29,735 nucleotides of DNA from Desulfobacterales bacterium (GCA_030066455.1 JASJBQ010000052.1:1-29735), one strand, 5' to 3'; numbered from the stretch's first letter, positions 8,516 through 16,548 are shown. The notes: generated by a model not told the origin, from the letters alone. Numbers and translations are program-made.

Positions 8516-8904
8516 GGTCACCTCCTTTTCTATCAATATCGGTCGCGGAACAGGAATATGAGAAGCGCTCAAGGTCGAAAAGGATTTTTCCGGAGTACTT
8601 TGCAATAGTCATGCACAGCACTGTTTTTAGGCTGAATTGTTAATGTTTATGGTTTCTTATGAAATTTCTTTGATTGCGCGGATGGCGTGTATGAGAAATG
8701 AATTACCCTACTTCTGATCGGTAAGCGGCCCGCGAGGAAAAATAATACCCACTTGGGTCTAGACGTATCCCCTCCCCGCCCGCAGGGGGTATTCGCGGCG
8801 AGTTGGATCGGCCCTCGGCAGACATTGTCGACGGAATTTGTCAGGGCCAAAACTCTCGCGTGGTGCATCGTGTGCGGACCGGGCCGTCCTGAATCGTTTG
8901 GCGA
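8516..8904. other. Intergenic region upstream of the kinase A leader
   Basis: This 389-base gap separates the kinase A leader from the end of the proteasome-like gene. It is AT-richer near 8640-8700 and GC-rich near 8770-8800. Two frames of 60-75 codons cross it, with no ribosome site or family resemblance. The promoter for the kinase A leader must lie here, but no good -35/-10 pair was identified. Confidence 0.35.
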
Positions 8905-9540
8905 TCATGCCTTGGAATTTGTAACCCGCCTGACCCCCTCCTCTGTAATCAGGGCATAGACGGCGCTGGCTTGCCGGTTTTCCATCTGGGCGCCGCGCTG
9001 GATTTGGCGCTGGATGACAGCATGGATTTCATCCAGGCGGTGGTTTTCCTGACTCATGCGATTGAGCTGGGCCTCGATTTGGATCAATCTTGGAACGGCG
9101 TAAGCCGAAAGGATGGTGTCACCATCCAGCAGCGGTAGATGGCGTTTGGTCCAGATCAAATAGGCCTGATAGGGATCGGCGGGATTGTGGGGTGAATGGC
9201 CGGCCAGCACGAAATAGATGTGGTGGATCGGATCGATCGGCAGCCGATCACAATGGCGCTGCATATAGGTTTCATATTCGCTGGCAAGATAAGACAGAGC
9301 CGCGGTGTAGACCTCCTCGATGGACCCGAAACGCTCCCCCGCCATGAAGGACTGCAGGGATCTTCCCATGGACGCTCCCGCCGCACCCCCGCCAACCATC
9401 AGAACGGCATGGGGGGTGAGTTGGTAGAGGCGCTGAACCTGTGATTCATGTAGCGCGCCCTGGTCGTCAATCTCAATGCTGTGGGCATCGGCGCCCAGCA
9501 CAATACCCATCGGGCTGCGGCAGGCAATGATTTGTGACAT
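8905..9540 (-). CDS. Proteasome-fold / Ntn hydrolase-like protein
   Basis: A 211-residue protein whose first 60 residues follow the proteasome beta-subunit pattern: SQIIACRSPMGIVLGAD matches TTIVG...GVVLAAD. If Met is removed, Ser2 falls on the catalytic Thr1 position and Asp18 on Asp17. VQRLYQL matches the KKLFQ segment, placing Arg37 on the catalytic Lys33. VLMVGGGAAGASMGRSL matches the glycine-rich strand-turn after it. The C-terminal third (about 150-195: LIQIEAQLNRMSQENHRLDEIHAVIQ) looks like coiled-coil helix. The start at 9540 has GGAGG 5-6 bases upstream. It is too short and diverged to name as HslV or Anbu. It may be a hydrolase using Ser, or an inactive proteasome-fold protein. It stands alone, with no HslU-like ATPase nearby. 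Confidence 0.6.
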   Translation of the reverse strand: MSQIIACRSPMGIVLGADAHSIEIDDQGALHESQVQRLYQLTPHAVLMVGGGAAGASMGRSLQSFMAGERFGSIEEVYTAALSYLASEYETYMQRHCDRLPIDPIHHIYFVLAGHSPHNPADPYQAYLIWTKRHLPLLDGDTILSAYAVPRLIQIEAQLNRMSQENHRLDEIHAVIQRQIQRGAQMENRQASAVYALITEEGVRRVTNSKA

Positions 9541-10016
9541 GGCAACCTCCCTGGGGTTTACAACATGGCCATCTTGGCGGCCAATTAGCGAAATTGGTGT
9601 TCAGTCGCCGGACTGTCAATACGGCTTGAGGAAAAGGGCTGCGTCGGTGCGCACACCCTCCCTTCCCCGTCAAGCGCTTCACCAGGAGGCTCGGCCGCGA
9701 ATTCGGTCCCGCGCCCAAGTGGCTCCTCGGCCCGGCATCATCCGGGCGGCCTCTGGCTCGCCCTTGACGCCAAGCCTATCAGCCCCCATTTATTCCACAC
9801 CCGAGACTTTTGCATGTTGCCCGGCACGCGATCAGGCAGGCATGCCAATCGGTCGGGTGCTACGAGATATCACGGACACCAGCATCGCTTGATCAGATTG
9901 GCGCGAGCACCCCGTCCCGCCCGATGGCCATTTCCTGGGCCCTTGGCGGGCCGGGCGGCAGGCGCCGCAAGCGATGATCGCGATACTCGGAATCCAATCC
10001 TGCCAGCGAGGTTTAA
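9541..10016. other. 476-base region without a supported gene
   Basis: This is the divergent region between the proteasome-like gene and the 74-aa protein. It is GC-rich with several antisense-looking frames (for example 9476-9892 plus strand) that lack ribosome sites and have odd, arginine/proline-rich composition. No strong inverted repeat, tRNA or terminator was recognised. The promoters of both flanking genes are expected here. Confidence 0.35.
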
Positions 10017-10241
10017 ATGGACAATAAACGCATATATGACCTGGGCCATAGATTGAAAACCATCTATCAGGATAAAATCGGAGGCGATCCGGCTGAACTG
10101 ATCCGCATCTGGGATGACGGGGTCTGGTACTATGTCGTACGCAACGACGATACGCAGGCGGTGTTCCCGGTCCGCTTTCTGGCTGAAAACCGTGAAGCTG
10201 AAATTGTCGATGCGCTGCAGCAGTTCAAGCCTATGGATTAA
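10017..10241 (+). CDS. Small hypothetical protein, 74 aa
   Basis: Family not recognised. A GAGG ribosome site lies 5-6 bases before ATG 10017. The composition (charged, aromatic-rich: DDGVWYYVVRNDD, FPVRFLAENREAEIVDALQQF) is that of a real folded, soluble, cytoplasmic protein rather than a GC-rich shadow frame. No Cys pairs, signal peptide or membrane segment. It is divergent from the proteasome-like gene and convergent with the Cys-rich protein at 10565, each across a gap of more than 300 bases, so context does not reveal its job. Confidence 0.65.
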   Translation: MDNKRIYDLGHRLKTIYQDKIGGDPAELIRIWDDGVWYYVVRNDDTQAVFPVRFLAENREAEIVDALQQFKPMD

Positions 10242-10536
10242 CCTGCGCGCCCTCAGCGCGTCGGGCGTTGACGATTCCTGCGATCACCGGGCGCAATGCC
10301 TGCGAGCTACAAGTTAAGTCTGATTTTCGCTGTCGCGGCAACCGGGTGGAAGACGCACCACCGCCCAGGCGCAGTATGGTATCGTTAGGTTTCGTCCTGG
10401 TGGTAACAGCGGGCTGGTTACTGGAAAACGAAAATATCCGGTTGGTGGCCGTTGTGAACCGATATTAGGTTCGGTCATGATCGACGCTGTGGGGACGGCC
10501 CTTGGCTTAAGGCCGGAGGTTCAACCGGGTCGGGGT
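10242..10536. other. Intergenic region between convergent small genes
   Basis: Part of a 323-base gap between two convergent small genes. A 66-codon plus frame (10268-10468) crosses it with a hydrophobic end (VSLGFVLVVTAGWLL), but it has no ribosome site and is not accepted. No T-run terminator for the 74-aa gene was found. Confidence 0.3.
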
Positions 10537-10558
10537 GGCCGGTGCCATAGCACCGGCC
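10537..10558 (-). terminator. GC-rich hairpin after the Cys-rich gene
   Basis: A perfect 9-base stem, GGCCGGTGC-CATA-GCACCGGCC, lies 6 bases past the stop of the minus-strand gene ending at 10565. No T-run follows on the minus strand, so termination would be weak or factor-aided; it may instead protect the transcript 3' end. Confidence 0.4.
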
Positions 10559-10564
10559 GGGGGA

Positions 10565-10828
10565 TCAGCACTTGTAGGGATAAAAATGATGATAGCAGTA
10601 CGATCCCAGATCGCCATACAGGATTTCCGTTTCGGCCATGCACTGACCGATCATTTGCTGGGATATGTCGGCATAATCCGGCTTTAGCTCTTCCTCGGCT
10701 TTACAGTCCATGCAAATCGGCTCGTGCGTGTAGGAGGAGAGAATGCGCAGATCCTGGGACGACAGCGCCTTTTGGCACCCTGAACAGGCGATGGCACAGG
10801 TCATTTTTTCTTTCCAATCCTCTTGCAT
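10565..10828 (-). CDS. Small Cys-rich, zinc-ribbon-like protein, 87 aa
   Basis: Not a recognised family. Two CxxC pairs (Cys15/Cys18 in ACSGCQK and Cys39/Cys42 in ICMDCKA), 20 residues apart, fit a four-cysteine zinc-ribbon-like site. Further Cys lie at 11, 63, 78 and 87, and the tail is aromatic (SYCYHHFYPYKC). ATG 10828 is preceded by GGAG, which overlaps the last codons of the upstream cyclic-nucleotide-binding gene (stop at 10832). The two are thus co-transcribed and probably translationally coupled. Its role may be linked to that signalling protein; this is inference from position only. Confidence 0.75.
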   Translation of the reverse strand: MQEDWKEKMTCAIACSGCQKALSSQDLRILSSYTHEPICMDCKAEEELKPDYADISQQMIGQCMAETEILYGDLGSYCYHHFYPYKC

Positions 10829-10831
10829 GCG

Positions 10832-11326
10832 TCACTCCTTTTTCAGGCCGGCGATTTCTTCGCGCAGGTGAAGCAGTTCCGCCGTGGTCATTCGCAGCCG
10901 GTTGGCCAGGATTTGGGCAAATCCTCTGAAAACGGTATAGCGAAATGCAAACTTGCTGTCGCCATAGAGGTTTTCAATCTGCGACATGTCGGTACAAAGA
11001 CACACGGTTTTATCCACGGCAAAAACCGATGCCGAGCGTGCTGAACCGTCAATCACCCCCATTTCACCAAACACGTCACCGGTTCGACGGATAACCGCCA
11101 GATCCTTATTGTTCTTTACGATTCGGGCTTTGCCCGTAATGAGGTAATAGATCGAATGGTCGTAATGGCCTTCTTCTAGGATCTGCTCTCCGGGATTGAA
11201 TTCCCGCAGTTCGCTCAGATCCAATAATTTCTGCAGATGCTCTTTCTCCATCGAACGCAGCACGGGTATCTGCTGGAGCTTTTTTATAATGGCCTCATTG
11301 TCTTTTAGATAGGCATCGTCAATCAT
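10832..11326 (-). CDS. Stand-alone cyclic-nucleotide-binding domain protein
   Basis: A 164-residue protein made of one CRP/FNR-type effector domain. The phosphate-binding cassette GDVFGEMGVIDGSARSASV (83-101) keeps Glu88 and Arg97, which in this family hold the ribose and phosphate of cAMP or cGMP, so ligand binding is plausible. A helical segment follows (about 130-160, LANRLRMTTAELLHLREEIAGL), but no helix-turn-helix, so it is not a DNA-binding CRP. The start at 11326 was chosen for the AGGAG upstream; the open frame goes to 11422 with unlikely composition. It is the first gene of a pair with the Cys-rich protein and divergent from a second such protein at 11781. Confidence 0.85.
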   Translation of the reverse strand: MIDDAYLKDNEAIIKKLQQIPVLRSMEKEHLQKLLDLSELREFNPGEQILEEGHYDHSIYYLITGKARIVKNNKDLAVIRRTGDVFGEMGVIDGSARSASVFAVDKTVCLCTDMSQIENLYGDSKFAFRYTVFRGFAQILANRLRMTTAELLHLREEIAGLKKE

Positions 11327-11592
11327 CGCCCAACTTCTCCTAACTTCGTGCGGAGCGGCGTTGCTGTCAGATCCACCCTTGCGATCAAAGACGGGCGCGG
11401 GCTTTCCGTGCGAGGGGCACATCCTTCAATCGCAGCGCTACGGTTCGTGTTTGGAAGTGCATTTTCCAGCAAGGGATATCGGCGCGGGCCTCTCGGATCC
11501 CGTCCCGCGGGCCGCCTGCCGCGCCCGGTGGCCCTGCCGGTGTCATGACGACCAGGAGCTTTGCACCTTGCCGCGGGCTGGCCACGGCTAAA

Positions 11593-11621
11593 AACATAAA
11601 CATTACAAAGTGTTGTATCAA
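11593..11621 (-). promoter_or_regulatory. Candidate sigma70 promoter for the 11326 gene
   Basis: On the minus strand, TTGATA (11621-11616) and TATGTT (11598-11593) are separated by 17 bases. The -35 box overlaps a small inverted repeat, GTTG-TAT-CAAC (11612-11622). Confidence 0.5.
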
Positions 11622-11639
11622 CTTGATCCGGTAGTATAT

Positions 11640-11655
11640 GTTGTCCCCCGACAAC
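11640..11655. promoter_or_regulatory. Inverted repeat between divergent promoters
   Basis: A perfect repeat, GTTGTC-CCCC-GACAAC, lies between the two candidate promoters, about 20 bases upstream of the minus-strand -35 and 44 bases upstream of the plus-strand -35. This is a suitable place for a regulator acting on both genes. The binding protein is unknown. Confidence 0.35.
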
Positions 11656-11698
11656 TGTCAACCAGAGGCCGTGCCGAACGTTCTCGCCAGGGTTCAGC

Positions 11699-11747
11699 TT
11701 GACACCTCTTAGGCATTTCTATATGTTTTGCCCTTGATAAGGTCAAA
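11699..11747 (+). promoter_or_regulatory. Sigma70 promoter with palindrome over the start site
   Basis: TTGACA (11699-11704) and TATGTT (11722-11727) are separated by 17 bases: a consensus -35 with a good spacer. A near-perfect palindrome, TTTGCCCTT-GAT-AAGGTCAAA (11727-11747, arms match 8 of 9), covers the expected start of transcription, a classic repressor position. The gene starts at 11781. Confidence 0.6.
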
Positions 11748-11780
11748 TGGGGGAGATTCGGTGCCGCAAAGGGGTGATCA

Positions 11781-12308
11781 ATGGCTGAACCTGTAGATAT
11801 TCAACTTTATTTGGATCCTGTCAGAGATGTCGAGATTCTTTATCACCTCAAGGAAGAAGAACTTCAGCGATTCCTTACCGTATCCGAAGCGGTGCTTTAT
11901 AGTAAGAGCGAGAAAATTGTATCCCAGGGCGACAGCGGCAACTTTCTTTATGTCATCGTGACCGGCAAAGCCGACGTGAGCTTCCGAGACCTCAACGACG
12001 ATGAGATGTTCGTATCGTCTGTCGAGCCGGGCGACATGTTCGGCGAAGCGGCTTTTTTTACCTCCGAAACCCGCACCGCCAGCGTTACATGCGCCGACGA
12101 AACCATCGTGCTGCGCATCCATAAAAGCGATCTTCTACGCTTTATCAAAGATTATCCCCGATCCGGGAACAAAGTGTTGATGATGATCATCCTTAGTCTG
12201 CTCAAGAAATTAAAAAAGGCCAACCAGGAGCTGGCCTACGAAAAGCAGTCGGAGATCGATTTCAACTACGCCGACACCTTGATTCAGGATTTCCTCAACG
12301 ATATTTAG
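11781..12308 (+). CDS. Stand-alone cyclic-nucleotide-binding domain protein
   Basis: A 175-residue protein with one CRP-type effector domain. The cassette GDMFGEAAFFTSETRTASV (84-102) has Glu89 and Arg98 for ribose and phosphate contacts and Thr99 next to Arg, a pattern found in cAMP binders. The C-terminal helix (about 125-175: ILSLLKKLKKANQELAYEKQ, ending DTLIQDFLNDI) has no helix-turn-helix and looks like a coiled-coil or docking tail. AGGGG lies 7-8 bases before ATG 11781. It is divergent from a similar but not closely identical protein at 11326 and probably binds or tethers a partner in response to a nucleotide. It converges on the hybrid kinase gene with only a 30-base gap. Confidence 0.87.
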   Translation: MAEPVDIQLYLDPVRDVEILYHLKEEELQRFLTVSEAVLYSKSEKIVSQGDSGNFLYVIVTGKADVSFRDLNDDEMFVSSVEPGDMFGEAAFFTSETRTASVTCADETIVLRIHKSDLLRFIKDYPRSGNKVLMMIILSLLKKLKKANQELAYEKQSEIDFNYADTLIQDFLNDI

Positions 12309-12338
12309 AGCGTTTTTCTCCCCACTGAAGGCCCTGGA

Positions 12339-14324
12339 TCAAGTCATGTGTCCCTCCGTTGTGGGAAGGCACGCCCCGTCCAGCAAATCCCTGATGATGG
12401 CTGAAAGTTGTTCCAGTTTGAAAGGCTTCTGAATGAAACCCTTGCAGCCCTCGTTCAAGATTTCGCGGGCCTGACCGTCTTCACTGTACCCCGTGGCCAG
12501 CAGGACTTTAACGGTCGGGTTGATCGCTTTAAGGCGTCGGTAAGTATCGGCACCGCTCAAACCGGGCATGATCATATCCAGAATGACGAGATCGAATCGG
12601 TAGGGGCGTTCGGCGTAGAGCTTAATGCCTTCCTCACCGCTTTGGGCCGTCACCACAACGTAGCCCAGGCGCTTGAGGTTCTCACGGCAAATCTGCAAGA
12701 CGGCGCTTTCATCATCGATCATCAGGATCTGTTCGCTGCCGCGCACCAGACTGAGGGGCTTGAGCGGATGGCGTGGTTGGACCTTTCCGTTTTTAGCCGG
12801 AAGCAGAATCGCAAAGCGACTGCCGTGACCGACGCGGCTTTCAGCGCTGATGTGACCCCCGTGGTTTTTAAGAATGGCATAGGCGGTGGCCAATCCGAGC
12901 CCCGTTCCACGGCCCTTGGGCTTGGTTGTAAAAAAGGGATCGAAGATTTTTTGCAGGGTTTGGCGGTCCATACCGCATCCGCTATCGGTGACGGTGATGG
13001 CCACGTACCGTCCGGGTGGCAGTTGCGACGAACGCTGCAAGGTGTCGCCCTCGGCGAGGATGACGTTTTCCGTGGTGATTTTAAGGCGGCCCCCCCGCGG
13101 CATGGCATGCCAGGCATTGATATACAGATTGAGAAGGACCTGCTCGATCTGAACGGTGTCCGCCTTGATGGGCCAGACATTGTCCGTCAAGTCGGTCTTG
13201 ATGGTGATTTCCCTGTGTGTGCGGCCGAACATACGGTTTTGTTTGCGAATGATCGTATTGATGTCTAAGCGCTTGATTTCGACCGCCCCGCCATTGACGA
13301 ATCCCAGCAGCTGCCTCGTCAGTCCGGCACCCGCCTGGACATGGTGTTCAATCTGCCGGAGGCGGTCCATGTGGGGATGATCGAGGGGCATGTCGGTTTG
13401 CATCAGGGAGACGTTTCCCTGGATACCCATCAACAGATTGTTGAAATCGTGGGCAATCCCCCCGGAAAGATTGCCGATGGCCTCCATTTTTCGCGCGTGC
13501 AGCAGCTGGGTTTCCAGCATTTTGCGGTAGCTGATATCGCGCACGACGCCATATGTGCCGATATAGGCCGGGCTGGACTTGGAGCGGGTATAAATGCCGG
13601 TGGCATTTAACTCGACCGGAATCATGTCCGTTGCGCTCGTTTGCGCCGGCTTTTGCGGGCCGGCCTTGAAACGGGTTTCAAAGCCCGCCGTGGAACGCAG
13701 TCCGGTGCGGCGCTCGTGGATATGCCAGCGGACATTTTCCCGGTCTTCGTCGAACAGGATGGTCTGGTAGGGCCTGCCGATCAGGTCGGCAATGCGATAG
13801 CCGAAAACGGTTTCGGCGGCCTGGTTGACGAAGGTGAAGCAGCCCTTCGAATCAAGGGTGTAAATCAAATCCGGTGATTTCTGGACCAGGAAACGGTACC
13901 GGTTCTCCGACAGGCGCAGCTGGTTCTGGATGCGCCGGTTTTCCCTCCTGAGGCGTTGGCGATCCAGCGCGTGACGCACGGTTTTTTCCAGTTCTTCCGG
14001 ATTGAAGGGTTTTTTCAGATAATCATACGCGCCGCGCCGGAGGGCCCTCACGGCGGTGTCGACGGTGGCCGCGCCGGTCATCATCACAATGGCCGCGTCG
14101 GGAAGGCGCTTTAGAATGGCATCCATCAGCCGAAAGCCGTCGAGGTCGGGAATACCGATGTCCAGCAGAAAGAGGTCGTAGGCTTTCTGCCGAAAGCCCT
14201 TGAGGGCCTGGGTTCCCGAGGTTGTGAAGTCAACTTCGAAACCGCGTTGCTTCAGCAGTGCCTTGAGACTCTGGCACATGCGATGCTCATCATCCACGAT
14301 ATAGATCGCGGGGCGTTCCTCCAT
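12339..14324 (-). CDS. Hybrid histidine kinase, REC-PAS-HisKA-HATPase-REC
   Basis: A 661-residue soluble hybrid kinase. Domains in order: receiver 1 (about 6-120, acceptor Asp55 in [10 protein letters not shown]); a linker helix; PAS (about 136-265, [19 protein letters not shown]); HisKA with His290 in [16 protein letters not shown]; HATPase_c with [17 protein letters not shown] and [20 protein letters not shown]; receiver 2 (about 540-655, acceptor Asp in [13 protein letters not shown]). With a receiver at each end it can accept a phosphate at the front and relay one at the back. The start at 14324 follows GGGAGGTGAAG, a strong ribosome site; a longer frame to 14471 lies inside the kinase B gene. 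The first 35 bases overlap the end of kinase B, so the two are co-translated and are probably partners. Confidence 0.93.
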   Translation of the reverse strand: MEERPAIYIVDDEHRMCQSLKALLKQRGFEVDFTTSGTQALKGFRQKAYDLFLLDIGIPDLDGFRLMDAILKRLPDAAIVMMTGAATVDTAVRALRRGAYDYLKKPFNPEELEKTVRHALDRQRLRRENRRIQNQLRLSENRYRFLVQKSPDLIYTLDSKGCFTFVNQAAETVFGYRIADLIGRPYQTILFDEDRENVRWHIHERRTGLRSTAGFETRFKAGPQKPAQTSATDMIPVELNATGIYTRSKSSPAYIGTYGVVRDISYRKMLETQLLHARKMEAIGNLSGGIAHDFNNLLMGIQGNVSLMQTDMPLDHPHMDRLRQIEHHVQAGAGLTRQLLGFVNGGAVEIKRLDINTIIRKQNRMFGRTHREITIKTDLTDNVWPIKADTVQIEQVLLNLYINAWHAMPRGGRLKITTENVILAEGDTLQRSSQLPPGRYVAITVTDSGCGMDRQTLQKIFDPFFTTKPKGRGTGLGLATAYAILKNHGGHISAESRVGHGSRFAILLPAKNGKVQPRHPLKPLSLVRGSEQILMIDDESAVLQICRENLKRLGYVVVTAQSGEEGIKLYAERPYRFDLVILDMIMPGLSGADTYRRLKAINPTVKVLLATGYSEDGQAREILNEGCKGFIQKPFKLEQLSAIIRDLLDGACLPTTEGHMT

Positions 14325-16482
14325 CTTCACCTCCCGAAATGCGTTGCTTGCCGGCATCACCAATCGGCAGCAGTAAGATGACGGTGGTTCCTTTGCCGCG
14401 TTGCGCCTGGAAAAAGACAGCGCCGTTGTGCTGTTCGATGATATCTTTGACGATGGCCAGCCCCAGGCCACCGTTGGTCAGGTTTTTCGTGCTGACCCCG
14501 GGTTTGAAAAGCCGTTTGGGGACCGAGCTGTCCAAGCCGTGACCCGTGTCGCTGATGGTGACAATGACCTGCCGCCGGTCGTCGTGGTCGCTCACGCGGC
14601 GGCAGGCGGTCTGGACGCGCAGATGCCCTCCGCGGGGCATGGCCTCGACGGCATTTTTAAACAGGTTCAGAAAGACCTGGATCAGGGCGTTGTAGTCGCC
14701 CTCGACAAGGGGCAGGTCGGCGGCCAGGTTGTATTTGGCTTTGACGCTGGCCGGCTGGAAGACGGACGGTCCGAGAAGGCGGTCCAGATCCGAGATGATG
14801 CGATTGATATCCACGGCCTCCTGGGGCGGCAGGGGCGAGGCGCCGCCGGTTTCCTGTCCCAGGCGCTCGATAAGACGGCCGACGCGATCGATTTCCTCCT
14901 GGATCAGCTCCAGCTCGACCCGACTGGTGGGGGTGCCCTGGTTTTCGCCGCCCAGGGTGCCAAGATAATTTTTTATGATTCCCAGCGGATTGTTGACCTC
15001 GTGTATGACCCTGCGAACAGAGTCCTTGAGGATGGCCCGGTTGTGGAAGCCCCCGGCGGCGGCCTCCAGCTCGGGTAGATGGCTGTCCATAAACAGAGCG
15101 GCCTGGGCGGCGAATTCCCTCAGGCGTTCAATCTGGGCGGCCAAACGGGGGATTTGCACTTCGCGGATGCCGCCGACAATCAGTCCGAGGTAGCGCTTTT
15201 GCCGCCGAAGGGGGACACACAGCATGCCGTCGGCACCCAGGGCGGCGATGAGCTGTTTGTCCACCAGCGAAAGGTCACGTTCGGTAAAGTAGCCGAACGA
15301 GTCCAGGATGCAGTCGTTGATCAGCGCCAGGGAGGGCAGATTGCTGCCTTCGCGCAAAGGGATTTCCAAACCGACCGTGCTGGCGCCGTTGAGACCGTTA
15401 TGGGCGGCACTGATACTCAATACCCGCCGCTGAGGATCGCACCTGAAATAAAGCGCTTTGTGCACGTCGAACAGGATATGAAGCCCTAAAAGAAAAATTC
15501 GCCGTGCGGCCTCTTGGTCATGCGCTTTTGTGAGGCGGTTCAACAATCCGGGAACCAGGGACATTTCCTCGACCTCACTCAGCATGGTGCGCACCGGGAA
15601 AAATTTTTCAAGTCGGTTGAAGACGTGGTGGGGGGTGAAATCCGTCGGCATCAAACCCAGAAAACGGCAGGCGACCTGAAAGCGATTTTCGGCGCGCGGA
15701 CGAACGGCTGCAAGCCGCGATGGTTTCAGGCGGGAGGATAAAACCGGTGCCAAGGCTTTCAAATCGTCTGCGTCGCGGTCCGCCTTGAGTATGGCATTGG
15801 CCACGTAGACGATGCGCACCAGGGGAAGGCTGTTGATGATTTCCGCCGGCGGCCGATGGTGAAAGCGCACGGCGTCCGTGAAAAAGGAGGGCAGATTCAA
15901 CTCCGCCAGGAACAGTGCTCCGATTTCGCTGTGGGTGGCGCCAAACAGCCCCCGCTCCCGCTTTTGAATTTGGGCCTCCTCGGCGCCACGATCGAAATAG
16001 AATCCGCAGGTTTGTGGAAAGTTGGTCCACATCAGCAGCTTACCGATATCGTGAAGCAATCCGACGAGGAACGCCTCCTCGGGGTAGGCGTAGCCCATTT
16101 CCTTGGCGATTTCATAGGCGATGGCGGCGCAGCGATGCGCATGCTGCCAGAATTGGCTGAAACGCAGATGGTGTCGGCCTTCGTCCGGGTGGGCCGCTTG
16201 CATCATGGCGGCGCATAGGGCCATATGGCGGATCGTTTGGTGATCGACGCGGGCGATGATGGATTCCAGGCTTTTAGGATCGACCGTCGCACAGGTCTCG
16301 GCGCTCTGGAGCCGGAACAGGCGGATACAAAAGGCCGGGTCCATTTGGACCGCGCGGGTCATCAGACGGGGCGAAGGTGACGAAATTTTAGTTATTTCAA
16401 TTAGTTTTAAAAGATAATGGGGGAGGCTGGGGAGAGGAACAGACGTATTGATATGATTGAGAATATGAAGCCGATCCGTCAA
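14290..16482 (-). CDS. HDOD-GAF sensor histidine kinase, copy B
   Basis: Paralogue of the 6224-8410 kinase, 730 residues, aligned along its whole length with few gaps. HDOD domain (about 10-290, HD pair in LLHDIGKLLM at 144-145), GAF-like domain (about 310-465), HisKA with His494 in VIHEVNNPLGIIKNYLG, N-box NLFKNAVEAMPRGG, G1 DTGHGLDS, G2 GLGLAIVKDIIEQHNG. No membrane segments. It starts at TTG 16482, right after in-frame TAG and TGA stops of a short ORF (16492-16548). The next gene, the hybrid kinase with a front receiver, overlaps its end by 35 bases and is a likely phosphotransfer partner. The two copies probably arose by gene duplication, with the region between inserted or also duplicated. 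Confidence 0.92.
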   Translation of the reverse strand: MTDRLHILNHINTSVPLPSLPHYLLKLIEITKISSPSPRLMTRAVQMDPAFCIRLFRLQSAETCATVDPKSLESIIARVDHQTIRHMALCAAMMQAAHPDEGRHHLRFSQFWQHAHRCAAIAYEIAKEMGYAYPEEAFLVGLLHDIGKLLMWTNFPQTCGFYFDRGAEEAQIQKRERGLFGATHSEIGALFLAELNLPSFFTDAVRFHHRPPAEIINSLPLVRIVYVANAILKADRDADDLKALAPVLSSRLKPSRLAAVRPRAENRFQVACRFLGLMPTDFTPHHVFNRLEKFFPVRTMLSEVEEMSLVPGLLNRLTKAHDQEAARRIFLLGLHILFDVHKALYFRCDPQRRVLSISAAHNGLNGASTVGLEIPLREGSNLPSLALINDCILDSFGYFTERDLSLVDKQLIAALGADGMLCVPLRRQKRYLGLIVGGIREVQIPRLAAQIERLREFAAQAALFMDSHLPELEAAAGGFHNRAILKDSVRRVIHEVNNPLGIIKNYLGTLGGENQGTPTSRVELELIQEEIDRVGRLIERLGQETGGASPLPPQEAVDINRIISDLDRLLGPSVFQPASVKAKYNLAADLPLVEGDYNALIQVFLNLFKNAVEAMPRGGHLRVQTACRRVSDHDDRRQVIVTISDTGHGLDSSVPKRLFKPGVSTKNLTNGGLGLAIVKDIIEQHNGAVFFQAQRGKGTTVILLLPIGDAGKQRISGGEDGGTPRDLYRG
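16386..16423 (-). repeat. AT-rich 38-base block, copy B
   Basis: Identical to 8314-8351 and at the same place in the paralogous gene (codons 21-32). See that entry for codon use. Confidence 0.75.
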
Positions 16483-16491
16483 CCGTAATCA

Positions 16492-16548
16492 CTAAGCGCC
16501 TATAGGTTTAAAAAACATGAACGGGACTCTAGACTGCCGGCTAGGCAT
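16492..16548 (-). CDS. Short upstream ORF (18 aa) before kinase B
   Basis: ATG 16548 has AAGAGG 7 bases upstream. The frame MPSRQSRVPFMFFKPIGA ends with TAG, followed at once by TGA, two codons and the in-frame TTG start of kinase B (16482). The spacing from TAG to TTG is the same as in front of kinase A. Sequence around the stop pair is shared (CGCYTAGTRATT, then CG and TTG), while the peptides differ. A TTGACA on the minus strand near 16597 could belong to the promoter, but its spacing to TATATT or TATTAG is short. Translation of the peptide is unproven; coupling to the kinase start is the suggested role. Confidence 0.4.
   Translation of the reverse strand: MPSRQSRVPFMFFKPIGA

Larger units (their letters stand above)
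11327..11780. other. Divergent regulatory region between two CNB-domain genes
   Basis: This 454-base region holds candidate sigma70 promoters on both strands, an inverted repeat between them and a palindrome over the plus-strand start site; each is listed separately. The minus-strand leader from the promoter to the gene at 11326 would be about 260 bases. Frames of 60-110 codons across 11323-11661 have no ribosome sites. Confidence 0.5.

Noticed and set aside
10268..10468. 66-codon frame with a hydrophobic segment
   Set aside because: No ribosome site, no start supported, and the composition changes abruptly in the frame.
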